Positions 10,468 through 23,538 of a stretch of DNA of 64,000 nucleotides are shown in pieces. The position numbers and the translations under genes are program-made. The stretch spans positions 72,853,934 to 72,917,933 of the forward strand of contig NC_066313.1 in the NCBI RefSeq assembly GCF_022539315.1. The letters are read 5' to 3'. Under the pieces are notes generated by a model. The model did not search any database, was not told the origin of the DNA, and saw nothing but the letters and a program-made list of their open reading frames with translations. The DNA is from Serinus canaria (Eukaryota > Chordata > Aves > Passeriformes > Fringillidae). Position 1 is the stretch's first letter. Each line of letters opens with the position of its first letter.

Positions 10468-13400
10468 ACGGGGCCGGGCGCGGCGGGGAGCGGGCAGCGA
10501 CCGCGGAGCCGGGCCGGAGCTGCCGCCGCCGCCGGGCTGCGCGCACGCCCCACGGAGCGCAGCCGGGATCGCGGCGCTGTGTGCGCGGCGCGGCGCGGAG
10601 CGGCTCTGACGGCCCGGTGGCACCCGGGAGCTTCCCGGAGGAGCGTGTATGTGCGTGTAGATAAAGATTAAATAAATACAGAAACTAAGGAGGTGGGGGG
10701 TGAGTAAAAAAGGGTGGGAATGACGGGGACGCCGGCAGACTCAGCCGCGTTTCTGTTCGCTGGCTGAAACTTCTTGAGAGTTGCAGCCGGGCGGCGAGAG
10801 GCAGCGGGCAGGTCCGCAGTGGCGGCTGTCCCCGCTGCCGCCCTGTGCCGGGGAGAAAACTTTGCCCTCTACCCGCGGGCACAGGGCATGAAGGAGGCGG
10901 CGGAGGAGGAGGAGGGCGAGGAGGGTGAGGAGGACAGTCCCGCTGCCCTCCGCACCCGTCCGCGGCCCCAGGCCGGCAGGGTCGCCCCTTGGAGGCGCCG
11001 CCGGGCGCCTCCGCCGCAGCACGGATCGAGCAGAGGCACCGGCTGCCGGGGAGAGGCACCCACACCATCCACACACAGCCGCCCGGCAGCCTGTAACTTG
11101 GCTCTTCCGTCTGTTGAAACATGCCTACAACAGGTTATATCGCAATCCGCCCACGAAGGTGTTGGGAACAGTTTTTTGTTGTAATTCTATTTCCCTGCTT
11201 TTCCTTACAACCTTTTCAGTATTGCATCTTAAAGACTGAATGAATAAAAATACGTTTCGGGCTGAAATTCATTTAGCAATCGGAGAGCACCACAAAAAGA
11301 GAGCTATTATACGTGATTATATGAGCAGGGGCTGCTTAAATCGGACTGCTTGAGCCCTCAGAAAAGGTTTATGCTTCGCCACTGGCACTTTGCTGCTAGG
11401 TCCTGCTATTTGTAGAGTGAATTAGATGCTCCTCGGTTTGCTCGCTTCCTCTTGAAAGTTGGAAGCAGTAGATTTATCTTCCTTGAGGTGAAATAATGCC
11501 ACAGTTATTCACTGTGTAACATTTAGCACTTTACATGAGGAATGATAAATGTAGAAAATCTCAGGACAGCGAGGCTGTAGTTCACAAAGATACAAGGAAG
11601 GTTGTTCCGTTGCACCTTCATCCCTCAGGCTTACTGATTCTCTGGTCTTTCTGTGCTTTTTCCTGTAATTTATATTCAGGTTGCTCATCAGTTATATGAA
11701 ATCATGAAATCTCTCCTGTGAGCCACAGATCCTTTGAATATGCAGTCATGCTTTTCCTTTGCTCACTGTTACACTAGCTGCTTTCAGACAGAATGGTGGG
11801 ATATCCTCTGTTACACTAAAAAAAGAAATTCTAGTAAATTTCAGACTGCTAATAACTTTGGGTAAACACTTGTTGCTTTCAGCTCACTGAGAAGTTTTAT
11901 TGTTTCATATATTTTCTGATTGTACAGTGCAAAGTTGACATACAATCTTTAAGAAAGCCCAGCATTTACAAGTTTCTGTTGACATATATCAGAAAGACTC
12001 AGCGTAATTAAATATTTATTAGCAGTTCAATCCAAAATTACTCCAAAGTTTCCTGCTAAGTTTTGTAACTAAGTCTGCTTTTATGATTAAGTACATGATT
12101 TATGGGGGTCTGAGGGTTTTTTCTGAGCTTCCTGTTGCAGTAGTTTGGGGTTTTTTGTGGTTTATATTCCTTTTTGCTAGTTGGTGTATCAACTTTTGAG
12201 CAGTTCTGTGTGTAGCTGTTCAAATGAGTTGTTGTAAGACTAGGGTTGTTTTAAAGTGTGTCGTTCTTGCATAGTGCTGCAAGGTGGGGTGATAGCTGTT
12301 CCTGCAGCATGGGCTCTTGTTAAAGCTCTGTATTTGCTACCTGGTGTGATGCTGTAAGTGTAGTTAAAGCAGTCAATTGTACAGGATTGAAAATTTTTTT
12401 TCTTCTTCTTCTTCCTTTTTTTTTTTTTCCTTCATTCTGTCTTTTTTCCATCATTCTGATTTGGTTAAGGAAGCAATTTGTTAGTGTTATGGAAGTGTAG
12501 TCCATCAAAGGCCTCATGTTTTAAGGAGTTCAAAGAACTTTATTACAGTCTTATTTCTGAACAAACATTGTGTTTTCAAAAGATTTTGCATCAATGTCTT
12601 GATAATATGATGATAAATAGTAATACACTGCATGGTTTATGTGCTTTGATTTTACAGTAGTCATGTTTTTTATTGTAATTTGTTTAAAAGCTATTTTCTA
12701 GCTACGACTGTTGAAATGGTAAACTGAAGACAGTGTGTATGTACTAGGACAAAGTGTGTATGTACTGATGTAAAGAGCTGTGAAGAATCTGTTTAAATTA
12801 TAGAGGTTATTGACATAGAGGGATCTCTGTTGAATGGAACTGCAATGCAAGACACTTGTTAAATAACTTCTGTAACATTATTTATCCTGTCACTCACTTT
12901 TGCACAGAGATGGTAGAAATTACAGATGAAATAAGTTGTCAGTTTTTGCTCTGTAAGGAAGAGTTTTCCTATGGTATTTTGTTGCACGTGAAATATGTTG
13001 AAGTTGGCAGTAATGTGACTAGAGTTGTTCACTGTACTTTTACAACAATGCTAAATTGTTCTATGTGATTGTATAGAACGTACTCATAATCACCCTTCTG
13101 TTTCTGATGTCTTGTCTAAGAACCACATTCTGGTGCTGTGACCTTCACCGGAGTACAGCACATGAAGTTGTTTTCTGACATAGCTTAGCAAAGTAAGTCC
13201 TCAATAAATGAACTTTACCTCGGAGTGGGGGCAGAGGAAGGAAATTTGAAGTCTACTCGGTATGCTGCTGTGGGCTTGGTTTTGTGTGTCAGTCACATGC
13301 AGGGTGAGTAGCTGGAGCTTGCAGTGTGTGCTTGGCTGTCCTTGCAATGGGCTCCTGCCTGAGAGGAGCTACTCAGGGCTACTCTCTGAGTGGAGTATCC

Positions 13401-14131
13401 TCTGTGTTAGAAAGAGTTCTACTGTGAGACTCAGGTTGCAATGACCCAGCGTTCATGAGTATTAGTGGAGCTCTGGAGGACTTTGTAGGAAATGTTCTGC
13501 TTTAGGAAAATCTGTAATTTGAAAGCCATGACACAAGAGAAAAATCATAGAACATATTTTTTGGCAATACTTGTTTAGCTCCAACCGTGCCTTTAGTAAC
13601 TTACATCGTCTTAGAGGAAGCCATGAAAATGAAATGTCAAAAGTTAAAGTTGGATTGTGCCCTTGCCTCAGAATTTTCTGAATGAAAGTGAATGTCTGAC
13701 TGTGTAGAGTAGTGGATGTGTCGGCTTTGTGCCTTTCCACTTCCATGGTGAAGGGTAGTGGTTTTGCTTGGGATTTGCTTTTTTATTTTATTTGGGGGGT
13801 TTTTACTATTTGCTGAATAATAGTTTATTTAGATAAAAACTAGAACTGTTCTGATAAAGCATCCAGCAGTAAAGATGTTGAATTCTAAATGCTGTGTAAG
13901 AGGCATGTGAACTTTGTTCTCCTGCACAGATGATGGACGAGGTGAGATTCTGGCAGCACAGTCACCATAGTCAAAGTGACTGAAATGAAAGCAGAAGTAA
14001 ACCCTTCATTTTGAAGGTCAGGAGTCACTTGAAATTGTGCTTTGATGAATAGGCTTTATACTGGCATAATACAGAGGCGCTGACTGAAGCGAGCAAGCGT
14101 ACATAACACAGTTGCTTGTAGCTCCTAAATT

Positions 14132-14170
14132 GTAATAATAACAATGATGATAATAATAATAATAATAAAT
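14132..14170 (+). repeat. (TAA)n / (TGA) microsatellite
   Basis: An imperfect trinucleotide tract (TAATAATAACAATGATGATAA type) ending in about six clean AAT units. Confidence 0.9.
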
Positions 14171-17100
14171 ACCTCAGTAGTCACCCATGCAATGGAGCCA
14201 TTAGTCCATGTCAGATGTTCCCAAGATATTTTTTCTGAATGTTTTGCTTTCGTACTCTAAAATGCAGCTATAGATTGACGGAATAGGGAAAATCCTTCTG
14301 ACTGAGTCTGTATTCAAGTACTTGTTCATTATATACCTTCTTTTACTGTTTCTCTGCTACTCTCACTGAGAGCTGTGAGAAGAAAGTGCCTGTAGACCAG
14401 GAAGTAGATGGGGATTCACAGACAAACACCTTGCGAGGTTGCCTCATCAGAGTTTAAAAGAAATAGCCTTGCTAAAATAAATGCTATATTCAGTGTAAAT
14501 TTGTGAAATCTGTTTTGGGCCATTAGACATTCATTCACTCCCGATCTCCATGATGGCAGTGAAGATGGACATGGAATTTCATGTAAAATTTAAACTTCCT
14601 TTTTGTTTGAACACTGTTGTAGTTGTATCCTCCACATTGTGCGTGACCCCCTCTCATCTCTGTTTGCAGTTGCAGTAATTGCAGCATCAAGTCTCTCTGG
14701 CCACCTCTTCTTATGGCCTCCCGTATTTTCCAGTTGTGAGTGCATGGTGCATGTAGGTATTTGGAAGTGCAGCTTTCCTAAGACCTATCTTTGCTGTCAC
14801 TTCTGTACATATTTATTGGTTTGTATGTGACTGATGCCATTAAAGGGAACACAACTTATGTATGCACATCTAAAACCTAAAGGTGATGTTTGTAAGATCA
14901 GGCCCTTTGAGAAGAAATAGCACGTTTTTAATGCTTATAAATAATTCAGTTTTGAATGAGAATTTTATATCTCGGCATCTGGAGTTTCCCAGTGTGACTT
15001 TGTCAGAGTATTTTGGAAAGAGGGACTTTAAAATAGAAAACACAATGCTTGAATAATTAATGTAATTATGAACTTCAGTGTATAGTCTCTAATAATCTCT
15101 TTTATTTCTGTTGTCAGTCTCATTTATAATCAAAAAACATACCTAAAGTATAATATTTTCTACACTTCTAAGTGCTAATGTGTTAAACTGTTCTAAAGCT
15201 GTATTGGTACTTGTTTCATCATATGCTGTTGCGAAATACTCCTGAGATTAGGTGGTGTTCAGACACCAGAGGTCAAGCACTATGTTAAAAGCTCAGGCCA
15301 TTCTTTTTTATATTACTGCAATAAAGAATATATTCATTTCATTTATATTACCACTTGGCTCTCATAAAAGGTCAGTTTCAGCTGAATGTACAATTACTTG
15401 CAAATGGCAAATCTTATAACAAGCGATCAACAATAAAAGCTTTTCTGGGTAATTTGTCTTTAAAACTACTACCTGCCATTTCTTTTGAATGACTTGAGCA
15501 TCTTGCAGTATCACTTGGAGATCTCTGTCTTATTCCCCACGATACATGTAAGAAAACTGTGCATACTAATCTTCCTTTCTTCTTAGTAAAGTAATAATGC
15601 ATAATTACATTAAAATTTCTAGTTGAAATAACAGGCTTGGTGCTTAAAACTCCATTATGGTATCAAAGTATCAGCACTCCCATTACTAGCAAAATGAAAT
15701 TACTTTTCTAGTGAACTATGACTGAATACCCCCTTTTGTACCTGGTTAATTGGTGCTCTCTCCCTATGAAGGGAACCCACATTCTGTGGTTTTGACTGTT
15801 CATGCTACCAGCCACATATTTTAGCAGTTTAAATATGTGTAAAAGAATTAACACTTCTTCAGAAATTCTTAAGAACAGCATATAAAGGTTGGTTTTTAAA
15901 GGCAGAGTTGTTATTATGCTAAAGAGAGAGAATACATTATAAGAAGCAAAAGGAATTTAAAATGTGTTGCAGATGGCAAGAAAACGTATGCTGGTAAAAT
16001 TCACAGCACTTTATTCCTCTGTATGTAAAAAAGGCCTAAAAACCTACTGAAACCAGGATTTGCTTTCTTCACTACCTATTGCTCTAGAGCTCCAGCACAC
16101 ATAGAAAAAAATGAGCTCCCCTTAAAGGACACTTCTAGCTGTTGTTATAGGAGGCTGTCACAAAGACCATCAGCTCTCTCCGATGAGTTTCTTTTGGCTA
16201 ACGTGACCTTTTCCTTCCAGCAAAGTGGAACAGCAGCACTTTATTCTGTTGAGCAGTTGTGGAACACAGAAGACACGTGGCATTTGGAGGCAGGTGCTGC
16301 CAGAGATGTGCTAGAAGAGGTTCCCTCTGCACAGGTGACAGCAATTTTTGTCCTACTGTGACATCTGCCCAGCAGAGCCAGTCTCTGTGGGCAAAGTCAG
16401 GGGTTGTGGGTTGTGTTGGGGGGGTTGCTGTCCCCTCCAGCCGCTGTGAAACCTGAATGTGCAGTGAGAGGCTCTGCAGCACAACCCCAGCTCTGAGATG
16501 GGATGGAGACCTGCTGGCCACCCGTCCTGGTCCTGATTTTCAGGGCTGGGTACAGGATCTGCTTTCAGTGCATCAGAAGGAAGCAGCCAGGGCTGATACT
16601 CCTAATGCAAACAGCAAATTGCTCTCCAGCTCACCTGGCCTGTGAGGTCTTTCACCTTGTGCTTCTAATGGCCTTTTAACAGTGTCTCCAGCTGAGCAGC
16701 AGATGTAAAGGGTACTGAGCATCTCAAGCTGTTTTTTTTTTCTCCTGAAAGAAGCATTTCTACAGATGCTCAACAAACAGTGGAGCCTTGAACCTGCTCA
16801 CCGACCTGTTGGGTTTAAAATAGCAGGGCAAATCTCCCCAGAAGAAGTGGAAGTGTCAACTGCTTTTAACGGGTGCTATGGAGGGGCATTAAATAAGCTT
16901 GCTTACAGAGTAACCCACAGTATCTCTGTGTGTGCATGTGTGTGTATGCAGAGGTAAAGTTACGGCTTTTACCTGGAGTGGCTTCAAAAGCACATTTAAG
17001 GACTGAAAGAGCTAGAGAGGTTGCACATTACCAGAACAGGCACTTGCAAACCCTGTTGAAACTTTGTTTTGTGGGCCCATTTGACCAACTTGAATGTAAA

Positions 17101-19850
17101 CATTAGGTACAATAAAAAACTACACAGGACTCACTTCATTTGTGTCAAAAAGATCAAAGGCTAAGTCATCCAAAGTAATCCTACTGTTTGGGAAGTCCAA
17201 TTAGTTCAAGCTTGATGCTTGACTAAGGAGTAGGTCCTGTAACCTGCCCTGTAAGTCAAAAACTAGACTTCTCTGTTGCCAGAAACTGTTTCTCTGCCAG
17301 TCTGCACAGCTCTTGATGTGTTTATAATGGTAGCAACATATTCATCTGATGTTTTTAGCCACATCCCCCAGCTCATGTGTTGAGTTTCTAACATGCTAGG
17401 GACTGTAGGATGATCTTTTTGGCATTTGTATGAGTTGGCCTTGGAGAGAAGTCAGTGCATGGGGTGAGGCTTTCGTACATCTCGGTATCAGACTGTGATG
17501 TGCTGTAGTGGGAGAATGTATGTGGATCCTGCTGTGGCTGGAGAACTGTGGAGGTGTGTGGAAGTAGTCCAGACCTGGCAAAAAACAGTCTGTAAATGCC
17601 TCTCTATGGTTCTCATGTGAAATGGCTGTGGATGGCTTTTGAGTTATTGTTGGTATCCCTTATGACCTTGGAGTTTGTCTTAGAGAGCAGTAATTAATGC
17701 AGGAAACTAAAATGGCTTTCTTAAACAGGATTTTTGCTTTAAGAAGTGACGCATAACAGTGGGGAACAGATCTTTATGTGCAGTATCCCACCAAAACAGT
17801 GGTGCCTGAGGGTCACATAGCCGAGGAGGCTCTTGTTATATTCTGTGTAAATTTCCTGTAAGTTCTTTTCAGTTCAGGATTCAGGTTTCCCATCTTCAGG
17901 AAATGTTTCTCTGAGATGCTGACCTGAACTGTAAAACTAATCTGATAGCAAATCGACCAAAAACCATCTTAAAATTGCTCAAGATGGTATGTGGGAATAC
18001 CTAAAGTCATGATGAGAACATGGGGCTGGCAATCTTTTGGTGTCCTTCGGGTAGATGCCTTACAATTCTGTTGAAACTGCTAGAGAAGGATTGTCCATCT
18101 TTTCTCATGTGTCACTGAAACACAACGAGGCAGTGGTACAGTGTTCTTAGCAGTATAATTCAGAAGAAACTCTTAGCAGCTGAACATTCTTGCCTATTAT
18201 TTACACTTCTGTTCTTGGTTTTCTAACTGCATCACCATCAACTTTACAAGCCATACTAGCAAAGTCATCTATTTTACAAAACTGATGGAGCTGAACATTT
18301 GCCTGGTATGATGAAAAGTACTTAGAGGATGTTGCTACCTTAGGGAAACTCTTGTTTGTTATCATGTCAGTGTGATGGTTAATGTGGTCAGTTTAGTGGG
18401 TGTCTGCTGATTTTATGGCATGTTGAATTTGGGGGTTAGTAGGTAAAGGGATGAGGTTGTTAGACCTCATGTTTGTATACTGTTATTTATTGCTGTTTTC
18501 ATGTTCCAAATCTCTTCTACACCTGAGGGTGCCCATTCCCAACTCTGTGCTCCTTTGACCTTACAGTTGTGCAACAGTTGCAGCACTGAAATAGAGATGG
18601 TTAGAATCAGTGGTAAAATGCTTTTTTGTATGTCCTAAGTATCCAGTTATCAGCCGTGAGACTTCAGATGTTGAACAACTTCTAAATGCCTTCCAGTTTC
18701 TAAGGAACCCTGTTTTTAAATGACTGCTTGTCCTTAAGTGTAAACAATGCAGTGACAAATCAAAGGCAAGGGCTGATGAACAGCAGTGTCCAGTGGCTCA
18801 ACCTGATCTGTTTTCTATCTTTTCTCTTAAACTAGTGTTTTAGAGGGAAAGGAGCTGTGGATACAAACAGCAACTTCATCTTCTTTAGTTACACAGAATT
18901 GATTCACAGAGTAAACACAAAATATGAATATTTAGTTCTCTGATATTAGCTTTTGGCTTTACAACTTTAACAGTTAAGTTAATACTGCATATAAGCAATT
19001 TAGGCTCCTTGGATGAGAATAGATATATATCATTTAATCTGTCAGCACTATCTTTCTTGTTGTAGAGAAATATGGAAAATACCTATCGAAGAGTTTCTAA
19101 CTCAGGCCATTTTTCCTTTAACCAGTTGGAGTCATTTTGAGTTACAGTGTTCTTATCTGGTCCAATCTTTGCATAGCATGCATGTATTTAAAACTGTTCC
19201 AAAAAAATTGATGCCGACTCACAGTAAAGCCTTCCTTAATAGAACAGTTTTTATTTTGTGAAGGAATCTATCCTTGCCTAGCAATCCTGTTGCAAGATAA
19301 AACAGGGAGAACAGGTAACTCAAATCAAAATTGGAAAGTTAGTAGATTTGGCTTGACATAGAGGTTTAGGTGGTTTTGAGCAGAAAATCAAAATCTAATT
19401 TAAAAATGAAAGTATTTAAAAGAATGGCACAGGGGATGCTTATTTGTTGAATTGGTAACAAGCAGGAGCAGTATTTCTTGACCATTACTATTCCAAGAGA
19501 TGTTTTTTGTGCTGACTATGGCCTGGCAATAAGCACTGTTAATGGAATACCTGGAACATAGCTAATATTCACTGATTAAAGGCAAACACCTGTGTCTGCC
19601 ATGTAGCATGGCTGATGAAGTGGAAGGACTTCCAGAAAGGACTTCCTGAAACTGAATGCTGAAACAGTGATTAGCTTGTTCTTAAAGCTGATCTTCAGAA
19701 GTCCTGTACTGTTCTTTAAATTAGAACTCCAAAGCCTCTTTCTTCTTTAACTACTGAGACAGCATACTAAAAGCCGTGTATGAATTGATTGTAGTCTGAT
19801 TGGCTCTGAGGCACGTGCACGCTTCTGTTTTCAGTTTTTTGAGTTAAAGA

Positions 19851-19862
19851 CCCCCCCCCCCC
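19851..19862 (+). repeat. C12 homopolymer
   Basis: Twelve consecutive C, then GCCC. Long C runs are uncommon in AT-rich intronic DNA and error-prone to sequence; on the - strand this is a G run. Confidence 0.95.
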
Positions 19863-22330
19863 GCCCAAACCTGATTTTTGTCTATCTGCCTCCACTGAAT
19901 GCAGCCAGTGGAGGAATTTGATTGAGGATTAATTGGAGAGATTTTTTTTTTACAAAAGTAAATAGAGCAGTAAATGATCAAAATTCAAAATTGCAATTTA
20001 ATTGTGAGAAGCACTGAAGAAATGCAAGGAAGGAACAGTCCTATCTCCAAAGAGGTTCCATTTTATGTTTATGTCAGTATTTCTTCATGAGACTTACAAA
20101 ATCGTAGTGTTATAGTTATGTACGTACTGTTTAAACCTTTCTCTGTTACACAGACATCAAACACAAGACAAATAAATCTGCTGCTTAATTTTTTAGTTGT
20201 GCCTCTAAAAGATGCCGGCATCATATCCAGGTGAGATTCAACAGTAGTTGATGGATCGTTTGTGGATGCATCTTCGTACCTTGTTAATTAGCAATTTAGA
20301 GTTTGAGTTTGCTTTTTAAAGCAGCTCCAGCTGGACACTGTAAATCATTGTCTACAGCACAGTCTGTGCTTGGTACAGAAACTGGCCAAACCACAAACTC
20401 TTTCCACCTTGTATACCAAAGTCTGATTGCTGGCGAATACTTTAACACATAAATACAGATAACTGCTGAAGTAAAGCGTTTTGTATCTGATGAACATATT
20501 TAAATTGCTCCTCTCACAGTCTGCCCAACAGGCTAATTCTGTCTCTTCAGCCTAGAGGAATACATGGAAGTATTATGTCCACAGTGCATGAACATATATA
20601 TATGTACACATTCATAAACCCCTTTACCCAAACAGCTCCTTACATTCAAAAAGTCTGCTGAGGTTGTATCACATTCTGAGGGATATGTAACACTGTGGAT
20701 AACGAGTGGATTACAAATTTGGATTATAAGTGAGGTCCAGTTGTCTTTTTAACAGTTGCATCGTTTTCCTGTCATTGTTAGTTTTTGTCTTCTCTGAGTG
20801 TTCTAGGGTAATTTCCATTTTTCAGTGACAGGATGGTCACTGCCATAGCCTCCATGCCTAATGGACCTCCAGCTAAATCTGATTTTGACCAAAGAGGAAA
20901 TGCTAAAGAAGTTCCCTGTCCTTTTCAACTGCAAGAAGAGCAAAAAAGCCAATTCAAGATGAAGCAAATTCTACACTTAAGAATGGATTCATCCAGATTT
21001 TATTCTGTAATGCCAAACAAATCTGATATCAGTCCATAAACTTCAGCTGGGTTAAAGAATCATGTGTGTCACTTTGCTATTGATTTATAAACTTTTAGGT
21101 TATTTTTATAGTCCTTTCACCATCATTATTACATTTATTGTACAGCATAGACAATAAACCTTTCCAGAAAGAGTAATGGCATTGGAAAATTAGGATCATC
21201 ATCATTTTAATGGCTGTTGCCTAAGTGCTCATCTTTTTGTTCTTTTCTGTGGCTTGCCTGATGTTTGGAGCCGATCAACTTGTTGCATCCAGTGACTATT
21301 CAGATAAGTCATAAGGAAAGGACTGATGTAGCAAAATAAAACTTCTCAAAATGGATATTAAGGTTTCTATACCTTTATGTAAATCCAATATAGAGATATA
21401 GAGATACAGAGATACAAAATCTTAATCAGTTGAAATGGGCAAATATGACATGAGCCATTTAAAATTTTGGACAATAAGCATTTTGGGAAGTTGATACTAA
21501 CAGCTAGCAGTCACATATTCTGATTAATACATATTTGTATTTTTTGACATGCTCATATGAAAGGCAAATTTGTAAACATTACCAATATTTATTCCACAAA
21601 TATTTGTCTCAATTTTATTTCACCCTGCTGCGATCTGCAAGTGCTAATCACTGGAACCCTTTGGAGCAAAGGAACTTATCAAGTTGCATTAAATATAACA
21701 GGAACAAAATATTCAAATAAATTTTTGTGGAAAAAGTGTCTTGGTTGGTCTAATTTTACAAGTGACCTGCAGGCATGTTTTTCAACAGTGAGGAGTTAAT
21801 TTGCAAAGGCGAGTTACAGAATATATTCTGAACATTTTCGCAGTTCCTTATGGGGAAACTCTCTCTTCTAAATCATTCTTTTCCATTCTGTCCACAACAC
21901 TTGTTTATGCTATACATGCATCCTCATTTCAAAATAAGAAAAAAATAACAGATAATTCAGCTTTTAAAGTTTCTTGTCATTGCTGAAATACTTACTGCTT
22001 CCACAAGGAGTTAGGCCATCACTGTTTTTACTGATACAGACCCTTATTTTAGGCAGCTTCCTGCCTTGCAGGATAATTTGTCATACAGATGCTTAAGGCT
22101 ACAGGATAAAATGCATGAGGGAAGTTAGAACAACTGAGTAATCAGTCAGTGAATGTGATATAGGAGAAAAACCCTGTGTGTGAGGCTTGCTGATGAGTGA
22201 GAGAGTTGAGTCCTCCCTCCACCTTTTGAGATAGCATCTTCAAGGCTGTTTTTTGGAGGGATTGCTTCTTTTTGAAGCAATTCCACTGTGCATAAATAGT
22301 GTTGCATAATTAGCAAGAAATAACATGAGA

Positions 22331-22645
22331 GTGGAGAGGGATGTTTTAATGTTTTACAATGCAGTGATAGGACAAGGGACAGTGGCTTTAAGGTGAAAGA
22401 GGCTAGGTTTAGATTAGATGCTGGGGAGAAACTCCTTGCTGTGAGAGTGGTGAGGAACTAAAAATTGTTGCCCAGGAGTGTTATGTATGCTCCATCCCTG
22501 GAAGTGTTCATGGCCAGGCTATATGGGACTTTGAAGAACCTGGTTTAGTGAAAAGTGTCCCTACCCATGGCAGAGGGATGGGACTAGATAATTTTCAAGG
22601 TCCCTTCCAACCCAAATAATTCCATGATTCTGTGGTTCTGTGTTC
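22331..22645 (+). mobile_element. CR1 LINE fragment with intact 3' end
   Basis: Typical avian CR1 3' region in + orientation: GATAGGACAAGGG, then GTGGCTTTAAGGTGAAAGAGG, TTAGATTAGAT, CATCCCTGGAAGTGTTC, GGACTAGATAAT, CAAGGTCCCTTCCAACCC, ending with repeated ATTCTGTG-like octamers. CR1 is a non-LTR retrotransposon that usually leaves 5'-truncated copies and ends in short tandem octamers instead of poly-A; this copy fits on both counts. It is non-coding. Confidence 0.93.
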
Positions 22646-23488
22646 AGTGAGAGTGAGGATGCTTTGTTTTGTGCCTGTTTTTTAGCACATCACTGTTAAC
22701 TATTGGAAGTGCACATGATTATTGTTGAAGTTGAGTTTTGGGTAGGCTGTAGTTCCAAAAATGTTTGATCATTTCTCAAACATGTGCATGAAACAGAAAA
22801 TATCCTTGGAAGATGTTTTTATTTTCCTGTTAGTGGGAGCGGGTGGTGGTGCAGTTCCTTCTAAACTCAGGTGAGGGGTTTAACATTTTGTGTTCTATAA
22901 ATATATATATTTTTAAAGGAATATTTATATTTTAGGAGTAATACTGGAAAAACAGAAATGTCCCATGGATAGTCAGCAGCAGAAATCTTGGTGTTATCTG
23001 CTAAAGATGAAGCTGTTCTCCTAAGGTGATCCACTAAGGTTAAGGTACAAGAGAGAGGTCTTGAACATCCCATGGATTCTGTCTGTTTCCAGTACAGGTT
23101 TTATTTTCTTTATGAGCCTAGATATAAACTTGGTACTGGGAATAGTACAGATTTAAAACTTTCTCCTGGGGAAATTGTTTGACTTTTGAAGCACCTTAGA
23201 AGGTTGCAAAGGTATTGCTGGCCAACAGGCACAAAATAATTTGATATAAAACTGAGCTCTAGGTTACTGTTGGAAACCACCAAGATAATAAGTCAGTTTT
23301 AGAAAAAAACAGGTTCATTATTTTTTAATTGGGCTGCTCATCAAAAATGCAAGAGGTGTTCCAGATATCATGAAGTTTAAGGAAATTAAGTTCTGATGAA
23401 TTCCATATACATAACATGATTAATCTATCGATTATACACTGCTGACCCTCACAAGCGAGTTCCTCCTCCTTTTCAAATGTCTTCTCAG

Positions 23489-23538
23489 GTGAAGAACAAC
23501 ACAAACATCAATTTAAGCATATATAAATGCGAAATGAA
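23489..23538 (+). other. GPC6: Weak candidate recursive-splice site with 50-nt exon
   Basis: A strong polypyrimidine tract (TCCTCCTCCTTTTC, then GTCTTCTCAG) is followed directly by GTGAAG, and a GTAAGTA donor core lies 50 nt later. The layout is acceptor, embedded donor, short exon, donor, but GTGAAG is a weaker donor and the second donor lacks G at -1. Joined to exon 1 the frame meets a TAA within the 50 nt. Purely a sequence inference. Confidence 0.25.

Larger units (their letters stand above)
9530..11080. promoter_or_regulatory. CpG island / GPC6 promoter region
   Basis: This is the only G+C-rich, CpG-dense part of the window. It is densest at 9750-9850, 10000-10660 and 10740-11070, and is interrupted by a T-rich patch at about 9870-10000. 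It surrounds coding exon 1 of GPC6. GC-box-like cores (GGGCGG near 10124, CCCCGCC near 10092) are visible and no TATA box is convincing, which fits a dispersed CpG-island promoter. The transcription start cannot be fixed from sequence alone. A GA-rich stretch (about 10894-10932) lies in the downstream, intronic part of the island. Confidence 0.85.

Noticed and set aside
20833..21039. 68-codon frame preceded by an acceptor-like TTTCCATTTTTCAG
   Set aside because: No matching protein recognised, it ends in its own stop, and it would not be in the exon 1 phase context; not distinguishable from chance.
22845..22880. AACTCAG/GTGAGG composite
   Set aside because: Pyrimidine tract is short and interrupted; not clearly better than background.
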